DNA of 64,000 bases from Bacteroidales bacterium (GTDB lineage Bacteria; Bacteroidota; Bacteroidia; Bacteroidales; UBA932): positions 1 through 64,000 of the forward strand of contig JAFSBV010000031.1 of the NCBI GenBank assembly GCA_017437125.1, read 5' to 3'. A program made the position numbers and the translations under genes. Below the pieces are notes generated by a model, which did not search any database, was not told the origin of the DNA, and saw only the letters and a program-made list of their open reading frames with translations. Of the stretch, positions 28,875 to 38,698 are shown in pieces (positions within the stretch are counted from its first letter, which is position 1; every line of letters begins with the position of its first letter).

Positions 28875-29765
28875 CTATCTGTTTTTAAACAAGGACATAA
28901 GTCCCTTGACATAATCCTCATCAAGAGATATGCTGACCTTATCGACATTATATTTCATGAAAAGACGCGAAGAGGTCTGTTCCACGTTACGGAACCACTC
29001 TTCATATGCCGCCCTCATCTTCCTGTCAGACGTATTCACCCACGCAGCCTTTCCTGTCTCGGAATCCTTGATATGCACAAGTCCGATGTCAGGAATGCTT
29101 CTCTCCCTTGGATCATAGACCTCGATGACAGAAAGATCGTGTCTGTTCACTGCGATCTTGAGAGCTTCTTCATAACGCGGGCTTCCATCCGTATTGACAT
29201 CGATCATGTCCGAAAGAAGGAAGGCCGTACATTTCTTCTTGATGGCGTTGGTCAGATATCGCAATGCCTCGGATATGTCGGTTCCATCTGAAGATGGCTC
29301 GAACTCGATGATCTCGCGGATTATATGGAGCAGATGGCTGCGTCCCTTCTTCGGCGGAATGAACTTCTCTACCTTGTCGCTGAAGAACAAGGCTCCCACC
29401 TTGTCATTGTTGATTATGGCGGAAAACGAAAGGACTGCAGCGATTTCCGCAAGCATATCCTTCCTGCTTGAGCCGACGGTTCCGAAAAGTCTCGAACGGC
29501 TCACGTCAACAAGAAGCACCACAGTAAGTTCTCTCTCCTCTTCGAAGACCTTGACATACGGAGAACGCATGCGCGCAGTGACATTCCAGTCCATATTGCG
29601 CACATCATCGCCATACTGGTACTCACGCACCTCGCTGAAGGCCATACCACGGCCCTTGAAGGCCGAATGATACTCGCCCGCAAATATCTGATGCGACAGA
29701 GCCCTGGTCTTGATCTCGATCTTCCTGACCTTCTTGAGAAGGTCGTTTGCACTCATTCCCTCCAT
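28875..29765 (-). CDS. DUF58 protein of the Bat operon
   Basis: About 296 residues, cytoplasmic. The DUF58 signature is clear: AFSEVREYQYGDDVRNMDWN followed by VTARMRSPYVK, then a VWA-like fold with VLLVDVSRSRLFG. ATG 29765 overlaps the moxR stop (TAATG), which supports it; ATG 29756 is an alternative. DUF58 proteins occur next to MoxR ATPases and VWA proteins and are thought to help assemble metal or protein complexes. Confidence 0.9.
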   Translation of the reverse strand: MEGMSANDLLKKVRKIEIKTRALSHQIFAGEYHSAFKGRGMAFSEVREYQYGDDVRNMDWNVTARMRSPYVKVFEEERELTVVLLVDVSRSRLFGTVGSSRKDMLAEIAAVLSFSAIINNDKVGALFFSDKVEKFIPPKKGRSHLLHIIREIIEFEPSSDGTDISEALRYLTNAIKKKCTAFLLSDMIDVNTDGSPRYEEALKIAVNRHDLSVIEVYDPRERSIPDIGLVHIKDSETGKAAWVNTSDRKMRAAYEEWFRNVEQTSSRLFMKYNVDKVSISLDEDYVKGLMSLFKNR

Positions 29766-30757
29766 TATGGAACTTCTACTGCATTTATGATTTCTGAAAT
29801 TATCTGGTCGGTAGTCATGTTTTCGGCTTCTGCCTCGTAAGTCAGGCCTATACGATGGCGGAGCACTTCGTAGCATACTGCACGCACATCCTCAGGAATC
29901 ACATATCCCCTTCTCTTGATGAAGGCATATGCCTTGGAAGCCATTGCCAATGAAATGCTTGCTCGAGGCGATGCACCGTATGAAATGAAGTTGGCGATCT
30001 TTCCGAGGTTGTAGTCCTCAGGGGTTCTGGTCGCATATACGATATCGACGATATATCTTTCGATCTTCTCGTCCATATAAACATCCTTCACGACCTCACG
30101 AGCCCTCACTATATCCTCCGGCTTGAGAACCGGATGTGCCTTAGGGAATTCTCCCGAATTGTTCATGCGCACGATCTGACGTTCCTCATCCTTCTTCGGA
30201 TAGGTCACCACGACCTTCAGCATGAAACGGTCCAGCTGGGCCTCAGGAAGAGGATATGTTCCCTCCTGCTCGATAGGGTTCTGGGTTGCCATCACGAGGA
30301 ATGGTTGAGGCAGAGGGAAGGTTTCATCTCCGATCGTCACCTGACGCTCCTGCATGGCTTCGAGAAGAGCCGACTGAACCTTTGCAGGCGAACGGTTTAT
30401 CTCATCCGCAAGGACGAAATTCGCAAAGACAGGACCTTTCCTTATCTGAAACTGTTCGCTCTTCTGAGAATAGATAAGAGTACCCAGGACGTCTGCAGGC
30501 AGAAGGTCCGGAGTAAACTGGATTCGGCTGAACTTCGAGTCAACAGCCTGAGACAAAGTGTTGATTGCCAGAGTCTTTGCCAGTCCCGGAACACCTTCGA
30601 GAAGGATATGTCCGTTGGCCAGAAGACCGATAAGGAGATTCTCGACAAGATGCTTCTGTCCTACGATGACCTTGTTCATTTCCATCGTCAGGATATCCAC
30701 AAACGAGCTCTCTCTCTGGATGCGATCGTTCAATTCTTTGATGTTTATGCTCTCCAT
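29765..30757 (-). CDS. moxR: MoxR-family AAA+ ATPase
   Basis: 330 residues. Walker A GVPGLAKT, Walker B LADEINRSPAKVQ, sensor 1 MATQNPIEQEGTYPLPEAQ and sensor 2 region GASPRASISL are all intact. MoxR ATPases act as chaperones that insert cofactors or mature partner VWA proteins, here BatA/BatB. First gene of the bat operon; a TAACTTTG -7 box lies at 30795-30802 (minus), 37 bp upstream. Confidence 0.93.
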   Translation of the reverse strand: MESINIKELNDRIQRESSFVDILTMEMNKVIVGQKHLVENLLIGLLANGHILLEGVPGLAKTLAINTLSQAVDSKFSRIQFTPDLLPADVLGTLIYSQKSEQFQIRKGPVFANFVLADEINRSPAKVQSALLEAMQERQVTIGDETFPLPQPFLVMATQNPIEQEGTYPLPEAQLDRFMLKVVVTYPKKDEERQIVRMNNSGEFPKAHPVLKPEDIVRAREVVKDVYMDEKIERYIVDIVYATRTPEDYNLGKIANFISYGASPRASISLAMASKAYAFIKRRGYVIPEDVRAVCYEVLRHRIGLTYEAEAENMTTDQIISEIINAVEVP

Positions 30758-30817
30758 AAATATGATTTTTGATATTTTTGCATTTTAAAACTTACAAAGT
30801 TACTCAATTATTTGAAT

Positions 30818-31594
30818 ATGCGATACATTATCAGGCTTTCATACGACGGAAGTGCATTCTGCGGCTGGCAGATCCAGAACAACGACGAGACCGTACAGGG
30901 TGATCTGGAAAAGGCCCTCAAGACCCTGACCGGAACAGACGTACAGGTCACTGGTGCAGGACGCACCGATTCGGATGTCAACGCCATCAACTATATCGCC
31001 CACTTTGAACTCCCTGACAAAGTCAGGATTGAAGCGGCACAGCTATGCTACAAATTAAATGCCATCCTGCCCCGACAGATTGCCGTTCATGAAGTTTGCG
31101 AAACAGAAAGTGGATTTCATGCAAGATTTGACGCAAGATCAAGGGAATATCATTATTTCATCCATTTCTGCAAGGACCCTTTCTGCGAACGGTTTTCCTA
31201 CAGGATGCGCTACCCGCTGGACATAGAGCGGATGAATGCCGCCGCGGCACATCTTTTGGGGGAACATGACTTCAGCTGTTTCGAAAAGACAGGAGGAAAC
31301 AATGCCACCTCGATATGCACGGTCACGGAAGCCGGATGGAGCACATACAGGCCGGACCATGTCACATTGATGGGATATCCTTATGCCGAAGGCAGTTACA
31401 TCGTGTTCAGGATAAAGGCAAACCGCTTTCTGAGGAACATGGTCAGAGCCATCGTAGGATCGCTGATAGAGGTAGGACGAGGCAAGCAGGAGCCCGGATG
31501 GATTGCAGAACTGATAGAGAAAGGCAACCGTTCCGATGCAGGCAGCTCGGTCCCTGGCAAAGCCCTGTTTTTCAGTGGAGCATCATATAAATAA
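30818..31594 (+). CDS. truA: tRNA pseudouridine(38-40) synthase
   Basis: 258 residues. It makes pseudouridine at positions 38-40 of the tRNA anticodon stem. The catalytic Asp51 lies in GAGRTDSDVNA; RYIIRLSYDGSAFCGWQ at the N-terminus and FLRNMVRAIVGSLIEVG near the C-terminus are family hallmarks. ATG 30818 is chosen over a TTG two codons upstream. Divergent from moxR. Confidence 0.93.
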   Translation: MRYIIRLSYDGSAFCGWQIQNNDETVQGDLEKALKTLTGTDVQVTGAGRTDSDVNAINYIAHFELPDKVRIEAAQLCYKLNAILPRQIAVHEVCETESGFHARFDARSREYHYFIHFCKDPFCERFSYRMRYPLDIERMNAAAAHLLGEHDFSCFEKTGGNNATSICTVTEAGWSTYRPDHVTLMGYPYAEGSYIVFRIKANRFLRNMVRAIVGSLIEVGRGKQEPGWIAELIEKGNRSDAGSSVPGKALFFSGASYK

Positions 31595-31595
31595 A

Positions 31596-31627
31596 TTTGA
31601 GTTTTCCCGTTTTTTTGACTATTTTTG
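31596..31627 (+). promoter_or_regulatory. Promoter of the exbB-exbD-tonB operon
   Basis: TTTG (31596-31599), a 20-bp spacer and TATTTTTG (31620-31627) match the Bacteroidetes consensus, 64 bp upstream of the exbB ATG. Confidence 0.65.
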
Positions 31628-31691
31628 CACGATTTCGCGCATTTGCGTAATCACACCTTGAAATGACAATTAAAAAGACCGTAAAATAACT

Positions 31692-32390
31692 ATGCTTTTC
31701 AATCTTTTACAGGCAGCCGTTGACACGACGGCACTTGCTCCTGCAGCTCCGATTGCGCAGGAGAAGACATTCTCTCTCATTGAAATGGCAATGAAGGGAG
31801 GATGGCTCATGATCGTTCTTCTCATCCTTTCAATCATGGCGATCTACATCTTCGGAAACAAGTGGTGGATGATCCGCAAGGCAGGAAAGATTGACAGGAA
31901 CTTCATGAAGGACATCCGCGACATGATCCATGAAGGAAAAATCAAGTCCGCACTGGCTCTCTGCCAGAAATACGATTCTCCGGTTGCAAGACTCGTCGAA
32001 AAAGGAATTGAAAGAATCGGAAGACCGCTTCCTGACATCCAGGCTGCAGTCGAGAACATGGGCAATGTAGAGGTGGCAAGACTCGAGAAGGGTCTCCCGA
32101 TGCTTGCGACGATTTCGGGAGGTGCTCCTATGATCGGATTCCTCGGTACTGTTACCGGTATGATCCGCGCATTCTTCGAAATGGCGAACGCAGGCAACAA
32201 CATCGACATCACCCTCCTCTCTGGAGGTATCTATGAGGCAATGGTGACAACTGTCGGCGGTCTCTTCGTCGGTATCATCGCTTACTTCGGATATAACTTC
32301 CTCACATCGCAGATATCGAACCTCGTGTTCAAGATGGAAAGGACAACTATCGAATTCATCGACATGCTCCATGAGCCTGCCGAAAACTAA
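31692..32390 (+). CDS. exbB: ExbB/TolQ/MotA-family proton channel
   Basis: 232 residues with three membrane helices (about 36-53, 133-152 and 170-195). The family region GLPMLATISGGAPMIGFLGT and TVTGMIRAFFEM is intact, and TTVGGLFVGIIAY forms the pore-lining helix. It couples the proton gradient to TonB-dependent transport across the outer membrane. First of three genes, 12 bp before exbD. Confidence 0.9.
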   Translation: MLFNLLQAAVDTTALAPAAPIAQEKTFSLIEMAMKGGWLMIVLLILSIMAIYIFGNKWWMIRKAGKIDRNFMKDIRDMIHEGKIKSALALCQKYDSPVARLVEKGIERIGRPLPDIQAAVENMGNVEVARLEKGLPMLATISGGAPMIGFLGTVTGMIRAFFEMANAGNNIDITLLSGGIYEAMVTTVGGLFVGIIAYFGYNFLTSQISNLVFKMERTTIEFIDMLHEPAEN

Positions 32391-32402
32391 AAGACAGGAC
32401 AG

Positions 32403-32816
32403 ATGGCAATAAAAAGGACAACAAAGGTTGACTCCGGATTCTCGATGTCGTCCATGACCGATATCGTGTTCCTGCTGCTCATCTTCTTCCTGGTGACTTC
32501 AACGCTCATCAATCCCAATGCGTTGAAGCTTCTCCTTCCGAAGAGCACAGGACAGGTATCAGCCAAGGCTACCGTGAGCGTATCCATCAAGCACTGGCAG
32601 GATACAGACGACTTTTCATATCACATCAACGGAGACGAGACACCGATAAGATTCGACCTGATAGAGGACGAACTCATAGAGCTCCTTCAGACTGAAGAAG
32701 ATCCTACATTCTCGATATATGCGGATGAGACTGTTCCGATCAGGGAGGTCGTTGCTGTGATGAACATAGCGAAAAGGAACCATTACAAGGTGATAATGGC
32801 TACATCACCGGAATAG
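32403..32816 (+). CDS. exbD: ExbD/TolR-family protein
   Basis: 137 residues. One membrane helix near the N-terminus carries the functional Asp (SMTDIVFLLLIFFLVTST), followed by the periplasmic ExbD domain ending in VAVMNIAKRNHYKVIMAT. It is the proton-path partner of ExbB. Only one exbD is present here, whereas many Bacteroidetes loci have two in a row. Confidence 0.92.
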   Translation: MAIKRTTKVDSGFSMSSMTDIVFLLLIFFLVTSTLINPNALKLLLPKSTGQVSAKATVSVSIKHWQDTDDFSYHINGDETPIRFDLIEDELIELLQTEEDPTFSIYADETVPIREVVAVMNIAKRNHYKVIMATSPE

Positions 32817-32851
32817 GAAACATACCGGCATGGCCGGTCAAATGAAGGAAA

Positions 32852-33640
32852 ATGGCAGAACAATATCTGAGAGAAAGAGAAAGACAGGAAAGAAAATCGA
32901 GGGTGACAGGAGTCGCCCTTACGGTGTCTATGCACATCGCTCTCCTGATATGCTGCTTTTTCATGGGGTTCACATATCTTGATCCGCCTCCTCCAGAGCA
33001 GGAACAGATCCTGATAGAATTCGACGAACCGGAGATAGCGAAGCCGCGCCAGACATGGGACGGCACAAGGCCAAGGGCTGTAGAACCGGATCCTACGAAG
33101 GACATCAATCTCGTACAGAGGTCCGAGGCACCGGTCGAAGGCACGAAAAGCAACGAGGCTCCGGAGGCGACTGTCGATGATTTCGGTGACGTTGAAGTAC
33201 CGGAACCAAAGCGCGAGAAGGAGATCAACCGAAAGGCTCTGTTCTCTGCAGCTGACAACAAGACACAGAAGGACACTCTTGCCGCACAGACGGCACGTGA
33301 TGTCAGCGATGCCCTCAAGGCAGGACATGCTTCAGGAAACACAAGGACCGGAGAGACTTCCGGCGAGCCTAACGCGAAGCTTGCAGGACGAAGCGTAAAC
33401 GGAACATTGCCGAGACCTTCATACTCCGTGCAGGAGTCCGGAAAGGTCGTGGTCGATATCTGGGTGGACAATTACGGAAACGTACAGAAGGCGGTAGCAG
33501 GTGCGGAAGGCACAACCGTGACGGACAAGACCCTTTGGCAGGCAGCAAGAAAAGCGGCACTCGGAGCCCATTTCAATATGAGCGCCGACGCGCCGGCCCT
33601 TCAGAAGGGAACGATAACTTATATTTTCAAATTGAATTAA
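32852..33640 (+). CDS. TonB-like energy transducer
   Basis: 262 residues. A short basic cytoplasmic segment, one membrane anchor (about 21-42; ALTVSMHIALLICCFFMG), an acidic and proline-bearing linker (about 45-120), and a weakly TonB-like C-terminal domain (about 185-262; GKVVVDIWVDNYGNVQKAVAG). Position after exbB and exbD supports the call. The bases after it (33641-33716) hold three small stem-loops, CGGCC/GGCCG, TTGGC/GCCAA and GCCTT/AAGGC, before the next gene. Confidence 0.8.
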   Translation: MAEQYLRERERQERKSRVTGVALTVSMHIALLICCFFMGFTYLDPPPPEQEQILIEFDEPEIAKPRQTWDGTRPRAVEPDPTKDINLVQRSEAPVEGTKSNEAPEATVDDFGDVEVPEPKREKEINRKALFSAADNKTQKDTLAAQTARDVSDALKAGHASGNTRTGETSGEPNAKLAGRSVNGTLPRPSYSVQESGKVVVDIWVDNYGNVQKAVAGAEGTTVTDKTLWQAARKAALGAHFNMSADAPALQKGTITYIFKLN

Positions 33641-33716
33641 ACGGCCCTGAGGCCGGAATTGGCGTGAGCCAACATAATATTATTTAATCTTAAAACTGCC
33701 TTTAAGGCGCAAGAAA

Positions 33717-35099
33717 ATGGAAGACAACAGAAGAGGCGGCAATGGCCGCAGGACAGAAGGCCGTAGAGAGTACGGTGAAAGAAGGAATCACTCGAACAAC
33801 GGTGAAAGAAGAAGCTTCAGCAGTGACAGACCGCGCAGATCATTCTCTGAAGATGGAGAAAGAAGATCATCATTCTCTGGCGAGAGAAGGTCATACGGAA
33901 ACGGTGAAAGAAGGAACTTCAACAACGACAGACCGCGCAGATCATTCTCTGAAGATGGAGAAAGAAGATCATCATTCTCTGGCGAGAGAAGATCTTTCGG
34001 CAACGGCGAAAGAAGAAGTTTCAACAACGACAGACCGCGCAGATCATTCTCTGAAGATGGAGAAAGAAGATCATCATTCTCTGGCGAGAGAAGATCTTTC
34101 GGCAACGGCGAAAGAAGAAGTTTCAACAGCGACAGACCACGCAGATCATTCTCTGAGGGTGGTGAAAGAAGATCATCATTCTCTGGTGAAAGGAAATCAT
34201 ACGGTGACAGAAGAAACGGAAACGGATTCAGGAACACCGGCAAGAAGAGCTTCTACAAGAAGGATTTCAATTATTTCCGTGATGAGGACGAGAGCGGAAT
34301 CAACAAGATGATCAGCAGAAGGCCTCAGCTCAACAGCGGAGAATCATATTCTGACAACGACATGGTATCTGCTCCTATCAAGGAGGAGGTAAGACTCAAC
34401 AAGTTCATCGCCAACTCGGGCGTATGCTCAAGAAGAGAGGCTGACAACTTCATCCTCGCAGGAGTGGTTACAGTGAACGGCGAGGTTGTTACCGAGCTTG
34501 GTACCAAGGTAAACATCAACACTGACGACATCCGTTTCAACGGTGAGAGACTCAAGGGTGAGGAGAAGGTTTACATCGTAATGAACAAGCCTAAGGGATT
34601 TGTGACTACAGCAAGCGATCCTCATGCAGACAAGACCGTCATGGATCTTCTGAAAGGATGCCCTACACGAGTGTTCCCTGTAGGTCGCCTCGACAAGAAC
34701 ACAACAGGTGTGCTCATGTTCACAAACGACGGAGAGATTGCCGAGAAGCTTACACATCCTTCTTATGACAAGAAGAAGATATATCAGGTATCGCTCGACG
34801 GCAAGCTCAAGAAGGAAGACTTCGACAAGATCCTCAGCGGAATCGAGCTTTCAGACGGAGCGATCGCTGCAGACGAGCTCGAATATATTGAGGAGGACGA
34901 CCACAGAAAGCTCGGAATCGAGATCCACTCGGGAAAGAACCGCATCGTAAGAAGGATATTCGAATCCCTCGGATACGAGGTGAAGGCTCTTGACAGAGTA
35001 TATTTCGCAGGCCTTACAAAGAGAGGTCTGAAGAGAGGTGAGTGGAGATACCTTACAGAAGGAGAGACAAACCTTCTCAAGATGGGTGCATACCTTTAA
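33717..35099 (+). CDS. 23S rRNA pseudouridine synthase (RsuA/RluB family) with Arg/Ser/Phe repeat tail
   Basis: 460 residues. The first 200 or so are a low-complexity, strongly basic region built from GERRSF and DRPRRSFSE words. The enzyme follows: an S4 RNA-binding domain (LNKFIANSGVCSRREAD) and the catalytic domain with the Asp in GRLDKNTTGVL. It converts uridine to pseudouridine in 23S rRNA. Such disordered basic tails are common in Bacteroidetes RluB homologues and probably bind RNA. It begins 76 bp after tonB and its stop overlaps the era start (TAATG). Confidence 0.88.
   Translation: MEDNRRGGNGRRTEGRREYGERRNHSNNGERRSFSSDRPRRSFSEDGERRSSFSGERRSYGNGERRNFNNDRPRRSFSEDGERRSSFSGERRSFGNGERRSFNNDRPRRSFSEDGERRSSFSGERRSFGNGERRSFNSDRPRRSFSEGGERRSSFSGERKSYGDRRNGNGFRNTGKKSFYKKDFNYFRDEDESGINKMISRRPQLNSGESYSDNDMVSAPIKEEVRLNKFIANSGVCSRREADNFILAGVVTVNGEVVTELGTKVNINTDDIRFNGERLKGEEKVYIVMNKPKGFVTTASDPHADKTVMDLLKGCPTRVFPVGRLDKNTTGVLMFTNDGEIAEKLTHPSYDKKKIYQVSLDGKLKKEDFDKILSGIELSDGAIAADELEYIEEDDHRKLGIEIHSGKNRIVRRIFESLGYEVKALDRVYFAGLTKRGLKRGEWRYLTEGETNLLKMGAYL
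33825..34214 (+). repeat. 102-bp tandem repeats in the rluB-like gene
   Basis: Nearly four units of 102 bp (starts 33825, 33927, 34029, 34131), each encoding 34 residues beginning DRPRRSFSE. Near-identity at DNA level creates long open frames on both strands that are artefacts. Copy number should vary by recombination without breaking the reading frame. Confidence 0.9.
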
Positions 35100-36001
35100 T
35101 GAATATGACTGAACAGACTCAAAGACATCGCGCTGGATTTGTCAACATCATCGGTAACCCGAATGTCGGCAAATCCACGCTTATGAATGCCCTTGTCGGC
35201 GAAAAGCTTTCAATCGTCACTGCCAAGGCCCAGACAACCAGACACAGGATCATGGGCATCGTGAACGGAGAGGATTACCAGATCGTCTATTCCGACACTC
35301 CGGGCATCCTGAAGCCGAATTACAGACTTCAGCAGAGCATGATGAACTTCGTTGACACCGCCATCGGTGATGCCGACATCATCCTCTATGTGACGGATAC
35401 TGTGGAGAAAGGCGACAAGAATGAGGAATATATAGCCAAGCTCCAGAAGATAAGCTGTCCTGTCATATTGGTAATCAACAAGATAGACATCAGCAGTCAG
35501 GAGCAGGTGCTGGAACTTATGAACTGGTGGAAGGAGCAGATTCCCAATGCAATCATATTCCCGGCATCGGCACAGGAAAGATTCAATCTCGAGAACATCT
35601 TCGATGCCATCGTACAGAATCTCCCTGTAGCTCCGGCATGGTATGACAAGGATGTGTTCACAGACAAGAACCTGCGATTCTTCGCATCTGAGATCGTTAG
35701 GGAGAAGATCTTCCTCAACTATAAGGAGGAGATCCCGTACAGCTGCGAGGTTGTGGTGGAGGAATTCAAGGAAGGTGCTGAGAGATACGACATCAGCGCT
35801 GTGATTTATGTGATGCGTGATTCCCAGAAAGGAATAATCATAGGCAAGGCAGGCCAATCTCTCAAGAAAGTCGGCACCCAGGCTCGCATCGATATGGAAG
35901 ACTTCTTCCAGAAGAAAGTTTTCCTGAGGCTGTTCGTCAAGGTCGATCCCGATTGGCGCGAGAGCAAGAAGGAGCTGAGGAAATTCGGATACGAATACTA
36001 A
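35099..36001 (+). CDS. era: GTPase Era
   Basis: 300 residues. GTPase motifs: G1 GNPNVGKS, G3 DTPG and G4 NKID. The C-terminal KH domain contains GIIIGKAGQSLKKVGTQAR. Era binds the 3' end of 16S rRNA and acts in 30S assembly. ATG 35099 overlaps the preceding stop; ATG 35105 is possible. It sits between two RNA/DNA housekeeping genes in a co-directional string. Confidence 0.95.
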   Translation: MNMTEQTQRHRAGFVNIIGNPNVGKSTLMNALVGEKLSIVTAKAQTTRHRIMGIVNGEDYQIVYSDTPGILKPNYRLQQSMMNFVDTAIGDADIILYVTDTVEKGDKNEEYIAKLQKISCPVILVINKIDISSQEQVLELMNWWKEQIPNAIIFPASAQERFNLENIFDAIVQNLPVAPAWYDKDVFTDKNLRFFASEIVREKIFLNYKEEIPYSCEVVVEEFKEGAERYDISAVIYVMRDSQKGIIIGKAGQSLKKVGTQARIDMEDFFQKKVFLRLFVKVDPDWRESKKELRKFGYEY

Positions 36002-36028
36002 TAACCATTTGAACAAGTGAGGTGATAT

Positions 36029-38692
36029 ATGAGTTTTGAAGACGAAGAGCTGATTGAAGAAAGCGTTCCCGGCAAATTCGGAAAGCTGTTCGGAGAAAAC
36101 AGCAGGAAATACAAGCTGTCCAAGATGTTCCGTGAATGGTACATCGATTATTCGTCATATACCATACTGTACAGGGCCGTACCTCATCTGATAGACGGAC
36201 TCAAGCCAGTACAGAGGCGTGTTCTTCACGCAATGTGGAGAATAGACGACGGCAGCTATACAAAGGTGGCCAATATCGTCGGTCAGGCCATGCAGTTCCA
36301 TCCGCATGGAGACCAGTCGATCCTGGGTGCTCTCGTCTGGATCGGTCAGAGGAACTATCTTGTTGACTGTCAGGGAAACTGGGGTAACATACTTACAGGA
36401 GATGCGAATGCGGCTCCACGATATATCGAGGCGCGACTCAGCAAGTTCGCCAAGGAAGTGATGTTCAATCCTAAGACGACCAACTGGATGACTTCCTATG
36501 ACGGAAGGAACCAGGAGCCGGTCGAGCTTCCTGTAAAGTTCCCTATCCTTCTTGCACAAGGTACTGAAGGTATCGGTACCGGATTCGCATCAAAGATTCT
36601 TCCTCACAACTTCAACGAGCTTATCGATGCTTCCATATCCGTTCTTGAGGGCAAGGATTTCGAGATATACCCGGATTTCCTTACCGGAGGATATGCCGAC
36701 TGCTCGAAATACAGCAGCAAGAAGAAGGGCGGCAAGATCAAGGTACGCGCCAAGATCGAGAAGATAGACAAGAATACACTGGCCATTACGGAGATACCTT
36801 TCAGCAAGACTACGGATGCCGTCAAGGAATCCATAATGGAGGCGAAGGAAAGCGGCAAGATCAAGGTCAAGAAGATCGACGATCTCACCAGTGCTTCAGC
36901 CAACATCCTCATCCATCTTCCTAATGACGTATCACCAGATAAGACCATCGATGCGCTTTATGCTTTCACAGCATGTGAGGTGGCCATCACCCCTAATACA
37001 TGCGTGATACATGAGAACAAGCCTCAGGTGCTCAGTGTCAATGAGATACTCACACACAGCACATTGCACACGAAGGATCTGCTCGGTCAGGAACTCTCGA
37101 TCAGACTGAGCGAGCTGGAGAATGAATGGCATTACAACTCGCTTGAAAAGATATTCTTCGAAAACAAGGTATATAAGATCCTCGAAGGAGATGCCAAGAC
37201 ATGGGAAGACCAGTTGCAGGAGGTATTCGACGAAATGATGAAATACCAGAAGTTCCTCAAGAGGCCTATCCTGATGGAGGATATCAACAAGCTGGTAGAG
37301 AAACCTGTACGCAAGATTTCCAAGTTCGATACAAAGGCTGTCGATGAGAAGCTGAAAGGAATCGAGGCTGAGATGGATGAGGTTCAGAACCATCTGGATC
37401 ATCTGACACAGTTCACGATAAACTACTTCAAGAACCTCAAGAAGAAATACGGAAAGGCATATCCGAGACTTACCGAAATCGTGGAATTCGAATCAATCGA
37501 GTCAACGAAGGTCGTAAGCAACAACGCGAAGCTTTATGCAAACAAGGCGGAGGGCTTCGTCGGAACCAACCTCAAGAAGGAGGATAACGCCGAGTACATA
37601 TGCGACTGCTCTGATCTTTCGGAGATCATCGTCATCCATAATGATGGAAAATACGTTGTCACGAAGGTCAGCGAGAAGGCATTCTTCGGAAAGGATATCC
37701 TTTATGTAGGCATTTTCAACAGGAACGACAGCAGAACGATATATAATGTAATATATCGTGAAGGCAAGACCTCTGTGAGCTATGCCAAGAGATTTGCAGT
37801 GACCGGAATCACAAGAGACAAGGAGTACGACATGACACAGGGTACTCCAGGTTCCAAGATCCTCTGGTTCACAGTAAACCATAACGGAGAGGCCGAGACT
37901 GTCAAGATATACCTTCGTCCGCGTCCGAAGCTGAAGAAGCTCATTGATGAATATGACTTCTCGCAGCTCGGCATCAAGGGAAGGGCATCAAGAGGTAATC
38001 TTGTTTCAAAGAATCCGATCCAGAAGATCAGCCTCAAGTCGAAAGGCGTCTCTACGATCGGTGGTAAGGACATATGGTTCGATGAGGATATACAGCGTCT
38101 CAATGAGGACGGCCGCGGTCTCCACCTCGGACAGTTCAATACCGGAGACCATATCCTTGCCATATTCAAGGACGGCACATACTACACCACTACATGTGAC
38201 CTCAGCAACAGGTATCAGGGCGATATCCTCAAGATAGAGAAGCTGGACACCAACAAGACATATACTGCATTGTATTATGACAAGGCGGTGGCGGCCTTCT
38301 ATGTCAAGAGATTTTCGTTCGACATCAGCGACAACACTCCTGTCAGCTTCATATCGGAAGCAAAAGGATCATATCTTGTTGCCATAAGCGACGATCTCCA
38401 TCCGCAGATCGAGGTGATCTTCGGAGGCAAGAACGAGAACAGGGATCCTGAACATATCGATGCAGAGGAATTCATCGCCAAGAAGGGTCTTCAGGCCAAA
38501 GGAAAGAAGACCAGTCTGTACGATGTCAGGAAGGTTCAGTTCATAGAGCCTCTTCACAAGCCCGAGGATGATATTCTTCCTGAGGAGTCAGAGGCAGAGA
38601 ATCAGGCAGGAGAGATCGACAATACGGATGTCATTGATGAAGAGCCTGTTGACATCACTCTTGATGATGACGCACAGCTGACACTGTTTTAG
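36029..38692 (+). CDS. parC: DNA topoisomerase IV subunit A
   Basis: 887 residues. The winged-helix region has RAVPHLIDGLKPVQRRVL, and the catalytic tyrosine is Tyr132 in AAPRYIEARLS. A tower/coiled-coil region and a C-terminal beta-pinwheel follow; the tail is acidic. A GyrA-type GQRGGRG box is not evident in the C-terminal domain, which favours ParC over GyrA, as is usual for this shorter Bacteroidetes paralogue. The B subunit is not in the window. It starts 27 bp after era. Confidence 0.85.
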   Translation: MSFEDEELIEESVPGKFGKLFGENSRKYKLSKMFREWYIDYSSYTILYRAVPHLIDGLKPVQRRVLHAMWRIDDGSYTKVANIVGQAMQFHPHGDQSILGALVWIGQRNYLVDCQGNWGNILTGDANAAPRYIEARLSKFAKEVMFNPKTTNWMTSYDGRNQEPVELPVKFPILLAQGTEGIGTGFASKILPHNFNELIDASISVLEGKDFEIYPDFLTGGYADCSKYSSKKKGGKIKVRAKIEKIDKNTLAITEIPFSKTTDAVKESIMEAKESGKIKVKKIDDLTSASANILIHLPNDVSPDKTIDALYAFTACEVAITPNTCVIHENKPQVLSVNEILTHSTLHTKDLLGQELSIRLSELENEWHYNSLEKIFFENKVYKILEGDAKTWEDQLQEVFDEMMKYQKFLKRPILMEDINKLVEKPVRKISKFDTKAVDEKLKGIEAEMDEVQNHLDHLTQFTINYFKNLKKKYGKAYPRLTEIVEFESIESTKVVSNNAKLYANKAEGFVGTNLKKEDNAEYICDCSDLSEIIVIHNDGKYVVTKVSEKAFFGKDILYVGIFNRNDSRTIYNVIYREGKTSVSYAKRFAVTGITRDKEYDMTQGTPGSKILWFTVNHNGEAETVKIYLRPRPKLKKLIDEYDFSQLGIKGRASRGNLVSKNPIQKISLKSKGVSTIGGKDIWFDEDIQRLNEDGRGLHLGQFNTGDHILAIFKDGTYYTTTCDLSNRYQGDILKIEKLDTNKTYTALYYDKAVAAFYVKRFSFDISDNTPVSFISEAKGSYLVAISDDLHPQIEVIFGGKNENRDPEHIDAEEFIAKKGLQAKGKKTSLYDVRKVQFIEPLHKPEDDILPEESEAENQAGEIDNTDVIDEEPVDITLDDDAQLTLF

Positions 38693-38698
38693 AAAATT

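Noticed and set aside
28188-29291. 367-codon ORF opposite the DUF58 and membrane-protein genes
   Set aside because: Antisense of well-supported genes with no family features.
33742-34311. Long alternative-frame ORFs (both strands) over the rluB-like repeats
   Set aside because: They are by-products of the 102-bp repeats, whose length is a multiple of three; the enzyme domain lies in the other frame.
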